Below, in pieces: positions 24,483-33,517 of a stretch of 64,000 nucleotides of DNA (positions are counted from its first letter, which is position 1; every line of letters begins with the position of its first letter). The stretch comes from Peribacillus sp. Bi96. GTDB taxonomy: Bacteria > Bacillota > Bacilli > Bacillales > DSM-1321. The translations under genes and the position numbers were made by a program. The stretch spans positions 1 through 64,000 of the forward strand of contig NZ_CAKKLV010000020.1 in NCBI RefSeq assembly GCF_918698115.1, written 5' to 3'. Below the pieces are notes generated by a model. It searched no databases. It was not told where the DNA came from and saw only the letters and a program-made list of their open reading frames with translations.

Positions 24483-24517
24483 AAAAAGATGAAGCTTAAC
24501 AGCTTCGTCTTTTTTTT
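24483..24517 (+). terminator. camS terminator
   Basis: AAAAAGATGAAGCT pairs with AGCTTCGTCTTTTT (one G-U) around TAAC, followed by a T-run. Confidence 0.92.
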
Positions 24518-24832
24518 GTATTCACCATCCGCTAAATGGTGAATGTTTAATCGATTCTTACACGAAACGAGCACGACATAAATTAAAAATGCATCGGAGT
24601 CACCTATGGACGCAATGAGTAAGTAAATAATCCTTAACATGCTTTTGCAATCATACCAAAGAGAGTAAAACCTTCCATATTAGGAAACGCTTCCTGATAT
24701 TACAGACGATCTTTTGTCGAATTCTAGGGCCATCTTGTCATTTCCCCGGAAATTTCGGCAACTTCCCCATATTTCCCGGAAAATATCTCTTTTTCCTTAT
24801 GAAATATTTGAATTTCGACAATGTATCTCTTG
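24518..24832. other. gene-free stretch between camS and gatC
   Basis: No gene is convincing here. The sequence is T- and C-rich with a cluster of short TTTCCCCGGAAA/TTTCCCGGAAAA palindromes around 24740-24785. These are three to four copies of a TTCCC-GGAAA type dyad within about 45 bases. No known element is recognised. Confidence 0.4.
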
Positions 24833-24862
24833 TTGCTTTACTGTGTAATAGTTTGATATGAT
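24833..24862 (+). promoter_or_regulatory. promoter of gatCAB
   Basis: TTGCTT (24833-24838) and TATGAT (24857-24862) are separated by 18 bases. The -10 lies 71 bases before the gatC start. No other candidate in the gap is better. Confidence 0.6.
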
Positions 24863-24933
24863 TTAAACGATGATTTTATGGATAAAAGCGGCGAAATTCA
24901 GTCGATTTGGATATTTTTTCGGAGGTGAAGAGA

Positions 24934-25224
24934 ATGTCACGTATTTCTATGGAACAAGTTAAACACGTTGCCCATTTGGCCCGTTTGGCAATTACGGAAG
25001 AGGAAGCACAACAGTTTCAACATCAGCTTGACCAAATGATTTCATTTGCGGAGCAGTTGAATGAGCTTGATACAGATCAAGTAAATCCGACTTCTCACGT
25101 TTTGGATATGAAAAATGTAATGCGCGAAGATGTCGCAAAGCCAGGATTACCAGTAGAAGAAGTAGTTAAAAATGCACCGGATAGCAAAGATGGATATATC
25201 CGTGTACCATCTATAATTGAATAA
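24934..25224 (+). CDS. gatC: Asp-tRNA(Asn)/Glu-tRNA(Gln) amidotransferase subunit GatC
   Basis: GatC is the 96-residue belt subunit that holds GatA and GatB together. The family pattern [16 protein letters not shown] and the C-terminal [10 protein letters not shown] are present. The ATG at 24934 follows GGAGGTGA; the in-frame start at 24907 lacks a site. The gene begins the gatCAB operon, which supplies Gln-tRNA by transamidation in Bacillus. Confidence 0.96.
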   Translation: MSRISMEQVKHVAHLARLAITEEEAQQFQHQLDQMISFAEQLNELDTDQVNPTSHVLDMKNVMREDVAKPGLPVEEVVKNAPDSKDGYIRVPSIIE

Positions 25225-25236
25225 GGAGGGACAATG

Positions 25237-26697
25237 ATGTCGTTGTTCGAACAAAAGGTTTCTGAGCTTCATGAACGCTTACATAAGAAAGAGATCAGTG
25301 TCACTGATCTTGTTAACGAATCATATGAGCGAATTGGACAGGTAGAAGACAAAGTAAAGGCATTTTTGACACTTGATGAAGAAAACGCTCGCAATCAAGC
25401 AAAACAATTGGATGACCAATTAGTAAAAGGCGAGAACGAGGGCTCTTTATTTGGTATGCCAATCGGAGTGAAAGATAATATTGTCACAAAAAATTTACGG
25501 ACGACTTGTGGGAGCAAAATCTTGGAGAACTTTGATCCAATTTATGATGCAACCGTCGTTCAAAAGTTACAGCAGGCAGAAACGGTGACGATCGGAAAAT
25601 TGAATATGGATGAATTTGCGATGGGTTCTTCAAATGAGAATTCCGCATATCAGGCAACACGCAATCCTTGGAATCTGGATTATGTACCAGGTGGTTCATC
25701 AGGCGGTTCTGCTGCATCTGTCGCTTCCGGTGAAGTCTTATTCTCTTTAGGCTCCGATACGGGTGGATCGATCCGCCAACCAGCGGCATATTGTGGAGTT
25801 GTCGGCTTAAAGCCTACATATGGACGGGTTTCCCGTTTCGGACTTGTAGCATTTGCGTCTTCATTAGACCAAATCGGTCCGGTTACTAGAACAGTAGAAG
25901 ATAATGCCTACTTGCTTGGAGCGATATCTGGTTTAGATCCAATGGATTCCACTTCTGCTAACGTTGACGTACCGAATTTTGTGAATTCATTAACAGGCGA
26001 TGTAAGAGGAATGAAAATTGCAGTCCCTAAAGAATATCTCGGTGAAGGCGTTGGCGAAGAAGCTCGTAATTCCGTTCTTGAAGCGTTAAAAGTATTAGAA
26101 GGACTTGGAGCTGAGTGGGAAGAGGTATCCTTGCCACATTCCAAATATGCCCTAGCTGCATATTATCTGCTTTCTTCATCGGAAGCTTCAGCTAACCTTT
26201 CCCGTTTTGACGGAGTGCGCTACGGACACCGTACAGATAATGCAGAAACACTTATAGAAATGTATAAGCAAACTCGTGCAGAAGGATTCGGTGACGAAGT
26301 GAAACGCCGTATCATGCTTGGAACTTTCTCCTTAAGTTCAGGTTATTATGATGCTTATTATAAAAAGGCTCAAAAAGTACGTACATTAATTAAAAAAGAC
26401 TTTGAAGATGTCTTTGAAAAATATGATGTCATCGTTGGGCCTACTACACCTACGCCTGCATTTAAAATTGGTGAAAAAGTCGATGATCCATTAACGATGT
26501 ATGCGAATGATATTTTAACGATTCCAGTCAATCTTGCTGGTGTACCAGGTATATCCGTCCCATGTGGATTTGCAGCTAATGGGCTCCCGCTTGGACTGCA
26601 AATGATTGGGAAGCATTTTGATGAAAGCACGATTTACCGCGCGGCTCACGCATTTGAGCAAGCAACAGATTTTCATAAACAATTTCCTAAGCTGTAA
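25237..26697 (+). CDS. gatA: Asp-tRNA(Asn)/Glu-tRNA(Gln) amidotransferase subunit GatA
   Basis: GatA is the amidase subunit that releases ammonia from glutamine. The 486 residues show the Ser-cisSer-Lys amidase signature: Lys in [10 protein letters not shown], then [16 protein letters not shown] and [15 protein letters not shown] with the nucleophile Ser. Two tandem ATGs exist; the second (25237) has better spacing to AGGAGGG and matches the family N-terminus MSLFEQK. It sits 12 bases after gatC. Confidence 0.97.
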   Translation: MSLFEQKVSELHERLHKKEISVTDLVNESYERIGQVEDKVKAFLTLDEENARNQAKQLDDQLVKGENEGSLFGMPIGVKDNIVTKNLRTTCGSKILENFDPIYDATVVQKLQQAETVTIGKLNMDEFAMGSSNENSAYQATRNPWNLDYVPGGSSGGSAASVASGEVLFSLGSDTGGSIRQPAAYCGVVGLKPTYGRVSRFGLVAFASSLDQIGPVTRTVEDNAYLLGAISGLDPMDSTSANVDVPNFVNSLTGDVRGMKIAVPKEYLGEGVGEEARNSVLEALKVLEGLGAEWEEVSLPHSKYALAAYYLLSSSEASANLSRFDGVRYGHRTDNAETLIEMYKQTRAEGFGDEVKRRIMLGTFSLSSGYYDAYYKKAQKVRTLIKKDFEDVFEKYDVIVGPTTPTPAFKIGEKVDDPLTMYANDILTIPVNLAGVPGISVPCGFAANGLPLGLQMIGKHFDESTIYRAAHAFEQATDFHKQFPKL

Positions 26698-26709
26698 GGG
26701 GTGAAAAAA

Positions 26710-28137
26710 ATGGACTTTGAAACGGTCATTGGTCTAGAAGTACACGTAGAATTAAAAACGGATTCAAAAATTTTCTCAGCGAGCCCGAATCATTTCGGTG
26801 CCGCTCCAAATAGTAACACGACTGTAATTGACCTAGGTTATCCAGGCGTATTGCCTGTCGTCAATAAAAAGGCTGTTGATTTTGCAATGAAGGCTGCAAT
26901 TGCTTTGAATTGCGAAGTGGCTGAAATAACGAAATTCGACAGGAAAAACTATTTCTACCCGGACAATCCTAAAGCATTCCAAATTTCTCAGTTCGATCAA
27001 CCGATCGGTGAGCATGGTTGGATTGAAATCGAAGTTGGCGGCAAGAAAAAGAAAATCGGCATTACCCGCATTCATATGGAAGAGGATGCAGGCAAGCTGA
27101 CACATAAGGGGAACTATTCACTTTGCGATTATAACCGCCAGGGAACTCCTCTTGTCGAAATCGTATCTGAACCGGATATCACTTCTCCTGAAGAAGCATA
27201 TGCTTATCTGGAAAAATTAAAATCCATCATTCAATACACGGGTGTTTCCGATTGTAAAATGGAGGAAGGCTCACTTCGCTGTGATGCTAACATTTCCTTG
27301 AAACCTGTCGGGCAAAAAGAATTCGGTACGAAAACCGAATTGAAAAACCTGAATTCATTCAACTTCGTTCGCAAAGGGTTGGAGCATGAAGAAATCCGGC
27401 AAGCGGAAATTTTGAATGAAGGCGGCATAATCGAGCAAGAAACACGCCGGTTTGACGAAGCTACAGGCAGAACGGTTCTAATGAGAATTAAGGAAGGTTC
27501 CGATGATTACCGTTACTTCCCGGAGCCGGACTTATTGACAATCCATATCGACGAAGAATGGAAAGCACGCATCGCTGCCGAGATTCCAGAACTTCCGGAT
27601 GCCAGGAAAAAACGTTATGTCGAAGAATTTGGCTTACCGGAATATGATGCGGCCGTTTTAACAGTAACGAAAGAAAGTGCTGATTTCTTTGAAGCGACTG
27701 TTGCTGCAGGAGCGGATGCAAAACTTGCATCTAACTGGATCATGGGTGAGGTTTCCGCTTTCTTAAATGCAGAAGGAAAAGAACTGCATGATGTCGAATT
27801 GACTGCTGATTCATTGGCAGGAATGATCGAGCTGATTGAAGATGGCACGATTTCTTCTAAAATAGCTAAAAAGGTTTTCAAAGAATTGATTGAAAACGGT
27901 GGGGACGCAAAAACGATCGTCAAGGAGAAGGGACTTGTCCAAATTTCTGATGAAGGCGCGTTGCGTACTGCAGTTGAAGAGGCATTGAATAATAACCCGC
28001 AATCAATCGAAGACTTTAAGGCCGGTAAACAAAAAGCAATCGGCTTCCTTGTCGGGCAGATTATGAAAGCGACAAAAGGACAAGCTAATCCGCAACTTGT
28101 TAATAAAATCTTGGTGGAAGAAATCAATAAGCGTTAA
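26710..28137 (+). CDS. gatB: Asp-tRNA(Asn)/Glu-tRNA(Gln) amidotransferase subunit GatB
   Basis: GatB phosphorylates and amidates the mischarged tRNA. The 475 residues start [20 protein letters not shown], with [22 protein letters not shown] and EDAGKLTH, and end in the YqeY-like tail domain ([18 protein letters not shown]). I chose the ATG at 26710, behind AGGGGTG, not the GTG nine bases upstream. It is followed by a terminator. Confidence 0.97.
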   Translation: MDFETVIGLEVHVELKTDSKIFSASPNHFGAAPNSNTTVIDLGYPGVLPVVNKKAVDFAMKAAIALNCEVAEITKFDRKNYFYPDNPKAFQISQFDQPIGEHGWIEIEVGGKKKKIGITRIHMEEDAGKLTHKGNYSLCDYNRQGTPLVEIVSEPDITSPEEAYAYLEKLKSIIQYTGVSDCKMEEGSLRCDANISLKPVGQKEFGTKTELKNLNSFNFVRKGLEHEEIRQAEILNEGGIIEQETRRFDEATGRTVLMRIKEGSDDYRYFPEPDLLTIHIDEEWKARIAAEIPELPDARKKRYVEEFGLPEYDAAVLTVTKESADFFEATVAAGADAKLASNWIMGEVSAFLNAEGKELHDVELTADSLAGMIELIEDGTISSKIAKKVFKELIENGGDAKTIVKEKGLVQISDEGALRTAVEEALNNNPQSIEDFKAGKQKAIGFLVGQIMKATKGQANPQLVNKILVEEINKR

Positions 28138-28142
28138 TCTGG

Positions 28143-28173
28143 ACCGTATCACTTTTAAAGTGGTACGGTTTTC
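28143..28173 (+). terminator. gatB terminator
   Basis: ACCGTATCACTT pairs with AAGTGGTACGGT around a short loop and is followed by TTTT. It ends the gatCAB transcript. Confidence 0.88.
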
Positions 28174-28247
28174 CCATGATTAAGAAGAGCGTTTTACGAG
28201 AAAAATAAACGAACCTGTGCAAGCGAATAAACTTTTTGATTTTTTTT

Positions 28248-28276
28248 GGAGTTATCTGTAGGGGTAGCTCCTTTTT
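28248..28276 (+). terminator. hairpin with T-run in front of the ECF sigma gene
   Basis: GGAGTTA (28248-28254) pairs with TAGCTCC (28265-28271), one G-U, followed by TTTTT. Because the gatB terminator is already 75 bases upstream, this second one may be a back-up or a leader attenuator of the sigma operon. CGTCGTCTA at 28278-28286 right after it resembles an ECF -10 (CGTC), but no convincing AAC-type -35 is found. Confidence 0.5.
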
Positions 28277-28321
28277 GCGTCGTCTATTACATGAATGCTT
28301 AAAAGGGAAGGAGGAAGAGAA

Positions 28322-28864
28322 GTGACGGATGAGTTAGTTGAGAGGGTCAGGGCTGGGAATGATCATGCATTCCGAATATTGATTGAAACGTATAAACAGA
28401 CGATTTTTAGAACCGTCTATTCCGTTTTACGCAATCAAAAGGATGCAGAAGATGTCACCCAGGAGGTCTTTATCAAAATCTATACTTCTCTTCCTCAATA
28501 TAAGAATCAAGGTTTCAAAACTTGGATTACCCGTATTGCAGTCAATCATGCAATAGATTTAAAGAGAAAAAGGGAACGCCAAAAGGAAGAAACGCATGAG
28601 GAATATTCATCGGAAGCTAAATTGGGCTTATCTGATGATGTCGAGGCAGTATTTTTTCGGAATGAAAGAAGAAAGCAAGTATTACGAAAGCTGAATGAAC
28701 TTCCGGAGGGGTATCGGGACGTTGTCTATGGCTTTTACATAAAGGAAAAGACATTCAAGCAAATTGCAGAGGAACAGCAGATTCAAGTTAAATCTGTGGA
28801 GGTAAAGCTATATCGGGCAAGAAATTGGATGAGAAAACATTGGAAAGAGGAGGATTTTTCATGA
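28322..28864 (+). CDS. ECF-type RNA polymerase sigma factor
   Basis: This 180-residue protein has the sigma-70 region 2 pattern (ETYKQTIFRTVYSVLRNQKDAEDVTQEVFIKIY) and region 4 (LPEGYRDVVYGFYIKEKTFKQIAEE, then VKSVEVKLYRARNWMRK), with nothing between them, so it is an ECF (group 4) sigma factor. I chose the GTG at 28322 because AAGGAGG lies seven bases upstream. Its stop overlaps the start of the anti-sigma gene (TCATGA). The operon has two downstream membrane proteins, which suggests an envelope-stress regulon. I cannot assign it to a named Bacillus sigma factor. Confidence 0.9.
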   Translation: MTDELVERVRAGNDHAFRILIETYKQTIFRTVYSVLRNQKDAEDVTQEVFIKIYTSLPQYKNQGFKTWITRIAVNHAIDLKRKRERQKEETHEEYSSEAKLGLSDDVEAVFFRNERRKQVLRKLNELPEGYRDVVYGFYIKEKTFKQIAEEQQIQVKSVEVKLYRARNWMRKHWKEEDFS

Positions 28865-29328
28865 ATCATGTTCCAGAAACAGGATGGGTTGCTTATTTGG
28901 CAGATGAAATAACTGAGGATTTAAAATTAGAATATGAAAATCATCTATACTCCTGTGACGAATGTTTATCAGCCTATATGAACGCGATGGAAAAAGAAGA
29001 ATCCATTCTGGACGCTGAAGGATTGGATATTGCAGGTGCTGTCATGGACTCAATCAACCTCTTGAAAGGCGAATCTCTTGAAGAGACAAAGCAAATCCGA
29101 AAAGAGAAATCTCTTCGGACGATCACAAGACATTACCTGATCGCAGCCGGGTTCACGATCTTATTAATGGCAGGCGGAGTATTTCAATCATTGACAAAAT
29201 ACGTCGATTCTGTGGAATCCAGCAGTGTTAAGGAAACACAATCATTAACGGATGGCCTTATTGATAAAACATTTAATTGGATGGACTCTATTGAAAAGAA
29301 AAATAAGGAGGGGTTTAGAAATGAATAA
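28861..29328 (+). CDS. anti-sigma factor with zinc-binding N-terminus
   Basis: The 155-residue protein has a ZAS/zf-HC2 motif HLYSCDECLSAY (H-x3-C-x2-C) at residues ~27-38, a linker, one membrane segment around 98-116 (YLIAAGFTILLMAGGVF) and a short outer tail. This is the usual layout of a membrane anti-sigma factor holding its ECF sigma at the membrane. The start overlaps the sigma gene by four bases and is preceded by GAGGAGG, so the two products are made in a fixed ratio. Confidence 0.85.
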   Translation: MNHVPETGWVAYLADEITEDLKLEYENHLYSCDECLSAYMNAMEKEESILDAEGLDIAGAVMDSINLLKGESLEETKQIRKEKSLRTITRHYLIAAGFTILLMAGGVFQSLTKYVDSVESSSVKETQSLTDGLIDKTFNWMDSIEKKNKEGFRNE

Positions 29329-30391
29329 AAGTCCGGTTTTAGCTTTCTTGTTATCGTTTCTGCCAGGTTTCGGACACTTTTACCTAGGAAGGAAATATAA
29401 AGGTTTATTTTATTTTCTTGCCACGGCTGGATTGGGGCTTGGAGGTCTTTTTCTAGCATTGATCAGTCAAACGGATTCTTTTCTGGTCATTTCCATGATT
29501 GGAATGGTTTTTTATCTCATCAGTATATTCGACTTGGTGGTCACCTCTCTAAGAAATCCTAAAAGTGAAACGGAAATAGAGGGAACGGCAGATCAGCCGG
29601 AAGCAGAAAGATTCTATGTTATCATCCTTTCATTCATTCCAGGGTTAGGGCATTTTCAGCTGGGGCTCATGAATCGGGGACTCATTTTTCTCATTGGCTT
29701 TTTAGGCCTTGGCATTATGGTGATATTCATCAGTGTGATGACACAAATGGAAGGTCTGTTAATATTTCTGGCTTTATTGCCGGTAATCTGGATTTACAGC
29801 TTTTTTGATTCTGTTCAACAGCTGAATAAGAAGCAAAGTGGTGAGGAGCTTATCGATCGGACCGTTTTGGAAGATTTCGAGGAGAGACGGGAATCCGGGA
29901 AAAAAAGTAAATCGGTCGCGTCTTTATTCGCGATTTTCCCCGGCGCTGGTCACTTATATTTAGGCCTGCAAAAACGCGGTATCCAATTGATGGCCGGCTT
30001 TTTATTCGCCATTTACATACTGGATTTACTTCGTTTAGGTTTCTTCTTTTTCCTTATTCCGATCATCTGGTTTTATAGTTTTTTTGATGGATTGCAAAAG
30101 GCCTCAAAAATGGAGGAGGGGCCTGTTGAAGATACGCCCATTATTTCAGGAATCGTCAATCAAGAAAAATGGGTAGGAATTGGTTTAGTGGGACTTGGTA
30201 TCTATTTCTTGGCAAGTAATATAATCGTTCCGGCAATTGCTCCTTATTTAGATGACTGGATTGGCAACAACTTGGAATATTGGTTTAGAGATTATTTTCA
30301 AAAGGGACTGGTATGCATTCTGCTTATAGGTGGGGGAATCAAGTTGCTGGCAGGGAGCAAAAAAGCGCAAGTGAAGGAGGAGACAAAGTGA
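29321..30391 (+). CDS. multi-pass membrane protein with three PGxGHxYLG repeats
   Basis: The 356-residue protein contains three similar ~95-residue units. Each begins with a hydrophobic segment ending in PGFGHFYLG (residues 15-23), PGLGHFQLG (107-115) or PGAGHLYLG (207-215), and each ends near a Y-S-I/F-F-D motif (about 65-71, 159-163, 252-256). Linkers between units are charged. A fourth, LiaI-like pair of helices forms the C-terminus. It overlaps the anti-sigma gene and has AGGAGGGG before its ATG. PGxGHxYLG motifs occur in TM2-type membrane proteins. Function is unknown; operon context suggests sensing or buffering of membrane stress. Confidence 0.8.
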   Translation: MNKSPVLAFLLSFLPGFGHFYLGRKYKGLFYFLATAGLGLGGLFLALISQTDSFLVISMIGMVFYLISIFDLVVTSLRNPKSETEIEGTADQPEAERFYVIILSFIPGLGHFQLGLMNRGLIFLIGFLGLGIMVIFISVMTQMEGLLIFLALLPVIWIYSFFDSVQQLNKKQSGEELIDRTVLEDFEERRESGKKSKSVASLFAIFPGAGHLYLGLQKRGIQLMAGFLFAIYILDLLRLGFFFFLIPIIWFYSFFDGLQKASKMEEGPVEDTPIISGIVNQEKWVGIGLVGLGIYFLASNIIVPAIAPYLDDWIGNNLEYWFRDYFQKGLVCILLIGGGIKLLAGSKKAQVKEETK

Positions 30392-31305
30392 GAACATGGA
30401 GAGTCGGAACGATTTCAATGGGTGTCTCCCTCGTTGGTTTGGGTGTGGTTTTAATGGTTTCTCAAATTACCGAAATGAATTTGACGACGATTCTGCTATC
30501 TTGGTGGCCGTTGCTGTTCATAATTTTGGGAGCGGAGATTCTTTTCTATATTTATTTTTCCAGAAAAGAGAGTTCTTTTGTTAAGTATGATCTTCTTAGT
30601 ATTCTTTTCGTGGGATTAATTGGCACGACGGGGATTGCTTTAGTTCTGCTAACATCAAGCGGATTGATGGATCAAGTCAGGGCAGCCGTGAAAAGTGAAG
30701 AAAAAACGGTCAATTTGCCTGGTTTCAATGAAAAGGCTGGGAAAGGCATACAGAGAGTTGTCCTGGATTCTGGATCATACCCATTGACGATTGAAAGTGG
30801 TGCTGATGCGGAAGTTTCCATTTTTGGAACATACGATGAGCGGGTAATGGAAGATACAAGTTCATTGTTGAAAAAGAAGGAAGATTATTTAATGGTTGAG
30901 AGAATTGGAGATACTCTTTATATCAGGTTCAAGGATTTACCGATTCAAAATGGACTTTTAGACAGCGGGACGATGAATCTTAAGGCCACTCTTATCATCC
31001 CTGCTGAATTGGCATTAGAGATAGAGGGACAAAATACCGACCTTGTCTTGAAGCCTAGGCAGCTTATGAATGATTGGAGTGTAAAGGATAGTGGGAATGT
31101 TAGTGTATTCCTTCAAAATGATAGTGATATCAAGATAGATGCAAGAGGGGTCGAAGAACTTGAAGGTCCCGAGAACAGTTGGAAGATGACTGAAGAAAAA
31201 GAAACAAGTGATACTGTAAAAAAGAATGGGATATTCAATATGGGAAAAGGGAATCATATTTTAACCGTCACAGATACGTTTAACGTGAAAGTTCATTATC
31301 CATGA
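30388..31305 (+). CDS. LiaF-like membrane protein with external domain
   Basis: The 305-residue protein starts with a GTG at 30388 overlapping the previous stop (GTGA) and preceded by AAGGAGGAG. It has three to four membrane segments within the first ~95 residues (including LLSWWPLLFIILGAEILFYI), then an external beta-rich domain of about 200 residues (for example TLYIRFKDLP, LKATLIIPAELALEI). This layout, LiaI/LiaF-type membrane region followed by a beta-sheet domain, resembles LiaF/DUF4097 envelope-stress proteins. It is the last gene of the sigma operon. The exact family is not certain. Confidence 0.72.
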   Translation: MRTWRVGTISMGVSLVGLGVVLMVSQITEMNLTTILLSWWPLLFIILGAEILFYIYFSRKESSFVKYDLLSILFVGLIGTTGIALVLLTSSGLMDQVRAAVKSEEKTVNLPGFNEKAGKGIQRVVLDSGSYPLTIESGADAEVSIFGTYDERVMEDTSSLLKKKEDYLMVERIGDTLYIRFKDLPIQNGLLDSGTMNLKATLIIPAELALEIEGQNTDLVLKPRQLMNDWSVKDSGNVSVFLQNDSDIKIDARGVEELEGPENSWKMTEEKETSDTVKKNGIFNMGKGNHILTVTDTFNVKVHYP

Positions 31306-31388
31306 TTGAAATCATTTACTAGAATAAAATTGTAAAAAGCTTTATAATTTCCCTGATAAGATTTCTAGTAAAATGAATATAAAGAAAT

Positions 31389-31413
31389 GGACCGAAATAC
31401 GGTCTCTTTTTTT
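31389..31413 (+). terminator. terminator of the ECF sigma operon
   Basis: GACCG (31390-31394) and CGGTC (31400-31404) form a short stem followed by TCTTTTTTT. It lies 84 bases after the last gene. Confidence 0.75.
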
Positions 31414-31486
31414 CGAATATTGCTTTTCATGTAATGAAGGATTAAGATGTAAATTATGGAATCAATATGTATAAGGATGATGGGAA

Positions 31487-32401
31487 ATGAAAAGAGCAAG
31501 GTTGATTTACAACCCGACTTCGGGACGGGAAGCCATTAAGAAGAGCCTGCCAGGTGTGCTAGCCAAACTTGAAGAAGCTGGTTATGAGGCTTCTGCACAT
31601 GCGACGACAGGTGCTGGCGATGCGACGAAAGCGGCTAAGATTGCGATTGAACGCGGCTATGATATTGTCATTGCTGCAGGGGGCGACGGAACGATTTATG
31701 AGGTTGTTAATGGACTGGCCACTGCAGAAAAGCGCCCGAAACTAGGAATCATTCCGACTGGAACGACTAATGATTTCGCGCGGGCACTGCATTTACCGAA
31801 GTCAATCGAAGGGGCAGCCGAAATTATTGCCAGTGGGCATACGATGCCGATAGACATTGGTAAAATGAACGATAAATATTTCATCAATATCGCTGGCGGT
31901 GGCCGATTGACTGAGTTGACCTACGACGTGCCAATCAAGCTTAAAACCATGCTAGGGCAGCTAGCGTACTATATTAAAGGAATTGAAATGCTGCCTTCCA
32001 TTAAACCGACGGAAGTTTCCATTGAATATGATGGAAAGATTTTTGAAGGAGAGATCATGCTTTTCTTAGTGGCTAACACGAATTCGGTCGGAGGATTTGA
32101 GAAATTGGCTCCAGATGCATCTCTGAATGATGGTATGTTCACGTTGCTCATTTTGAAAAAAGCCAACCTAGCTGATATTGTCCGTGTCGCAACATTGGCA
32201 ATGCGCGGTGAACATATTCATGATAAAAACGTCATTTATGAAAAAGCCAATCGAATTAAAGTACAGGCCAAAAACGACATGATGCTTAATTTGGACGGAG
32301 AGTTTGGCGGAATGGCCCCAGCTGAATTCGTAAATCAGTACCGCCATTTTGATGTATTCATTCCACAAGGATTACTGCCGGACGATCCGGCAAATAAATA
32401 G
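31487..32401 (+). CDS. dagK: diacylglycerol kinase DagK/DgkB
   Basis: This soluble diacylglycerol kinase recycles the lipid left by lipoteichoic acid synthesis to phosphatidic acid. The 304 residues show the RARLIYNPTSGRE nucleotide-binding start, AAGGDGTIYEVVNG, IPTGTTNDFARAL, and the C-terminal NLDGEFGG. It matches B. subtilis YerQ (DgkB) in length and place. A GATGGGAAATG ribosome binding region precedes it. Confidence 0.95.
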   Translation: MKRARLIYNPTSGREAIKKSLPGVLAKLEEAGYEASAHATTGAGDATKAAKIAIERGYDIVIAAGGDGTIYEVVNGLATAEKRPKLGIIPTGTTNDFARALHLPKSIEGAAEIIASGHTMPIDIGKMNDKYFINIAGGGRLTELTYDVPIKLKTMLGQLAYYIKGIEMLPSIKPTEVSIEYDGKIFEGEIMLFLVANTNSVGGFEKLAPDASLNDGMFTLLILKKANLADIVRVATLAMRGEHIHDKNVIYEKANRIKVQAKNDMMLNLDGEFGGMAPAEFVNQYRHFDVFIPQGLLPDDPANK

Positions 32402-32405
32402 GAAA

Positions 32406-32434
32406 AAAAGGTCACAGAAATCGGGTGGCCTTTT
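32406..32434 (+). terminator. dagK terminator
   Basis: AAAAGGTCAC pairs with GTGGCCTTTT (one G-U) around a nine-base loop. The T-run is short, so termination may be partial and allow some reading into the next gene. Confidence 0.65.
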
Positions 32435-32465
32435 CAGCTTAATTCAGTAAGGAGTATGTGTAAAC

Positions 32466-33041
32466 ATGTATATCAGGAGAGCGACACCGGAAGATGCGGA
32501 GAAGTGTGCTGTATTGACCCGGTTAGCGATTAAGGAAATTGCAGAGGCATTGACCGGCGAAACGGAAGAAGAAAGAGTACTTGCCGTTCTTGCCGAGTTG
32601 TTCAGGAAAAGTGGAAATCGGATCAGCCATGAAAATACGTTCGTCAGTGAACATGATGGACAAGTATCGGGATTAATCATTGCTTACCATGGCAAGGATG
32701 CTGAAAGCTTGGATGAACCAATCGTCAAACAATTAAGGTTGAAAATGAAAGACCCAAGCGTTACGCTCGATAAGGAAGCGGAAATGAGAGACTTCTATTT
32801 GGATACAGTAAGCGTTGACCCGACTTTTCAAGGAAAAGGAATTGGCAGTGCACTGATTCAATATGTTGAGGGATACGCTAAACATAAGGGATATCCAAGG
32901 GTTTCCTTAGTCGTTGAAAATGAAAATGAAGGGGCGAATCGTCTCTATAACAGATTAGGTTATAAAAAAATAAAAACGATTACGATTAGCGGTTTTGAAT
33001 TTGGCTATATGGTAAAAGAAATGGAAGAACCCCCTGTTTGA
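32466..33041 (+). CDS. GNAT family N-acetyltransferase
   Basis: The 191-residue protein has the GNAT fold with motif A VDPTFQGKGIGSALIQYVEGYA and the segment VSLVVENENEGANRLYNRLGYKKI. The N-terminus YIRRATPEDAEKCAVLTRLA is typical. The acceptor substrate cannot be told from sequence. It sits between dagK and the rlmCD region and ends in its own strong terminator that overlaps the stop codon. Confidence 0.88.
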   Translation: MYIRRATPEDAEKCAVLTRLAIKEIAEALTGETEEERVLAVLAELFRKSGNRISHENTFVSEHDGQVSGLIIAYHGKDAESLDEPIVKQLRLKMKDPSVTLDKEAEMRDFYLDTVSVDPTFQGKGIGSALIQYVEGYAKHKGYPRVSLVVENENEGANRLYNRLGYKKIKTITISGFEFGYMVKEMEEPPV

Positions 33042-33057
33042 CAGGGGGTCCTTTTTT
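33028..33057 (+). terminator. terminator overlapping the GNAT stop codon
   Basis: ACCCCCTGT (33029-33037) and ACAGGGGGT (33041-33049) form a perfect nine-base-pair stem with a three-base loop, followed by CCTTTTTTG. The stop codon is inside the hairpin. Confidence 0.92.
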
Positions 33058-33110
33058 GTTTTTTTTGATATTTGACAATACCATGTTAATACGTTTTTTT
33101 GCTCGTGTAA

Positions 33111-33329
33111 TTACATCTGCTGTCCGTTCATGGCAGCCCAATCAGCGTATTCTCCACTACCATTACAGCCGGGACAGTCGTGTATATCGGAAAAATGATA
33201 TTCCGTTGGTACGAAGGAGCTGTATCCTCGCCCGTAACAATCCGGACAGAGGCCTTTTTCCTCCATACTTACACGATGTTTTTCTAACCTTGTTGCATTC
33301 CAGGCTGATATAGAGTTAAATAAACCCAT
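33111..33329 (-). CDS. small protein with two CxxC zinc-ribbon motifs
   Basis: The 72-residue protein has CPDCYGRGY and CPGCNGSGEY, which are the DnaJ central-domain type CxxCxGxG repeats spaced 25 residues apart. It should bind one zinc ion. The N-terminus MGLFNSISAWNATRLEKHRV is amphipathic. GTGAGGAAATG on the minus strand provides a ribosome binding site. Similar small proteins occur in other Bacillaceae, sometimes with a misleading methionine aminopeptidase name. Function unknown. Confidence 0.78.
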   Translation of the reverse strand: MGLFNSISAWNATRLEKHRVSMEEKGLCPDCYGRGYSSFVPTEYHFSDIHDCPGCNGSGEYADWAAMNGQQM

Positions 33330-33517
33330 TTCCTCACCTCATCTATTTTTCCTTATTTTTCTTATTTTGTTGAGTTTTTATACATGGAACTATGAAAAAT
33401 CCGTAATTCCTTCCACTATATTTTATGAAAACAAAGGTAAATTGGTGAGTCGTTTTGTGGCAAGGCTCCTATTGTGGTAAAATACAGGCTAGCATAAAAA
33501 AGAAAAGAGAAGATGAT

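Noticed and set aside
27615-28127. 170-codon minus-strand frame inside gatB
   Set aside because: Shadow of gatB with Ser/Ile-rich low-information sequence typical of antisense frames.
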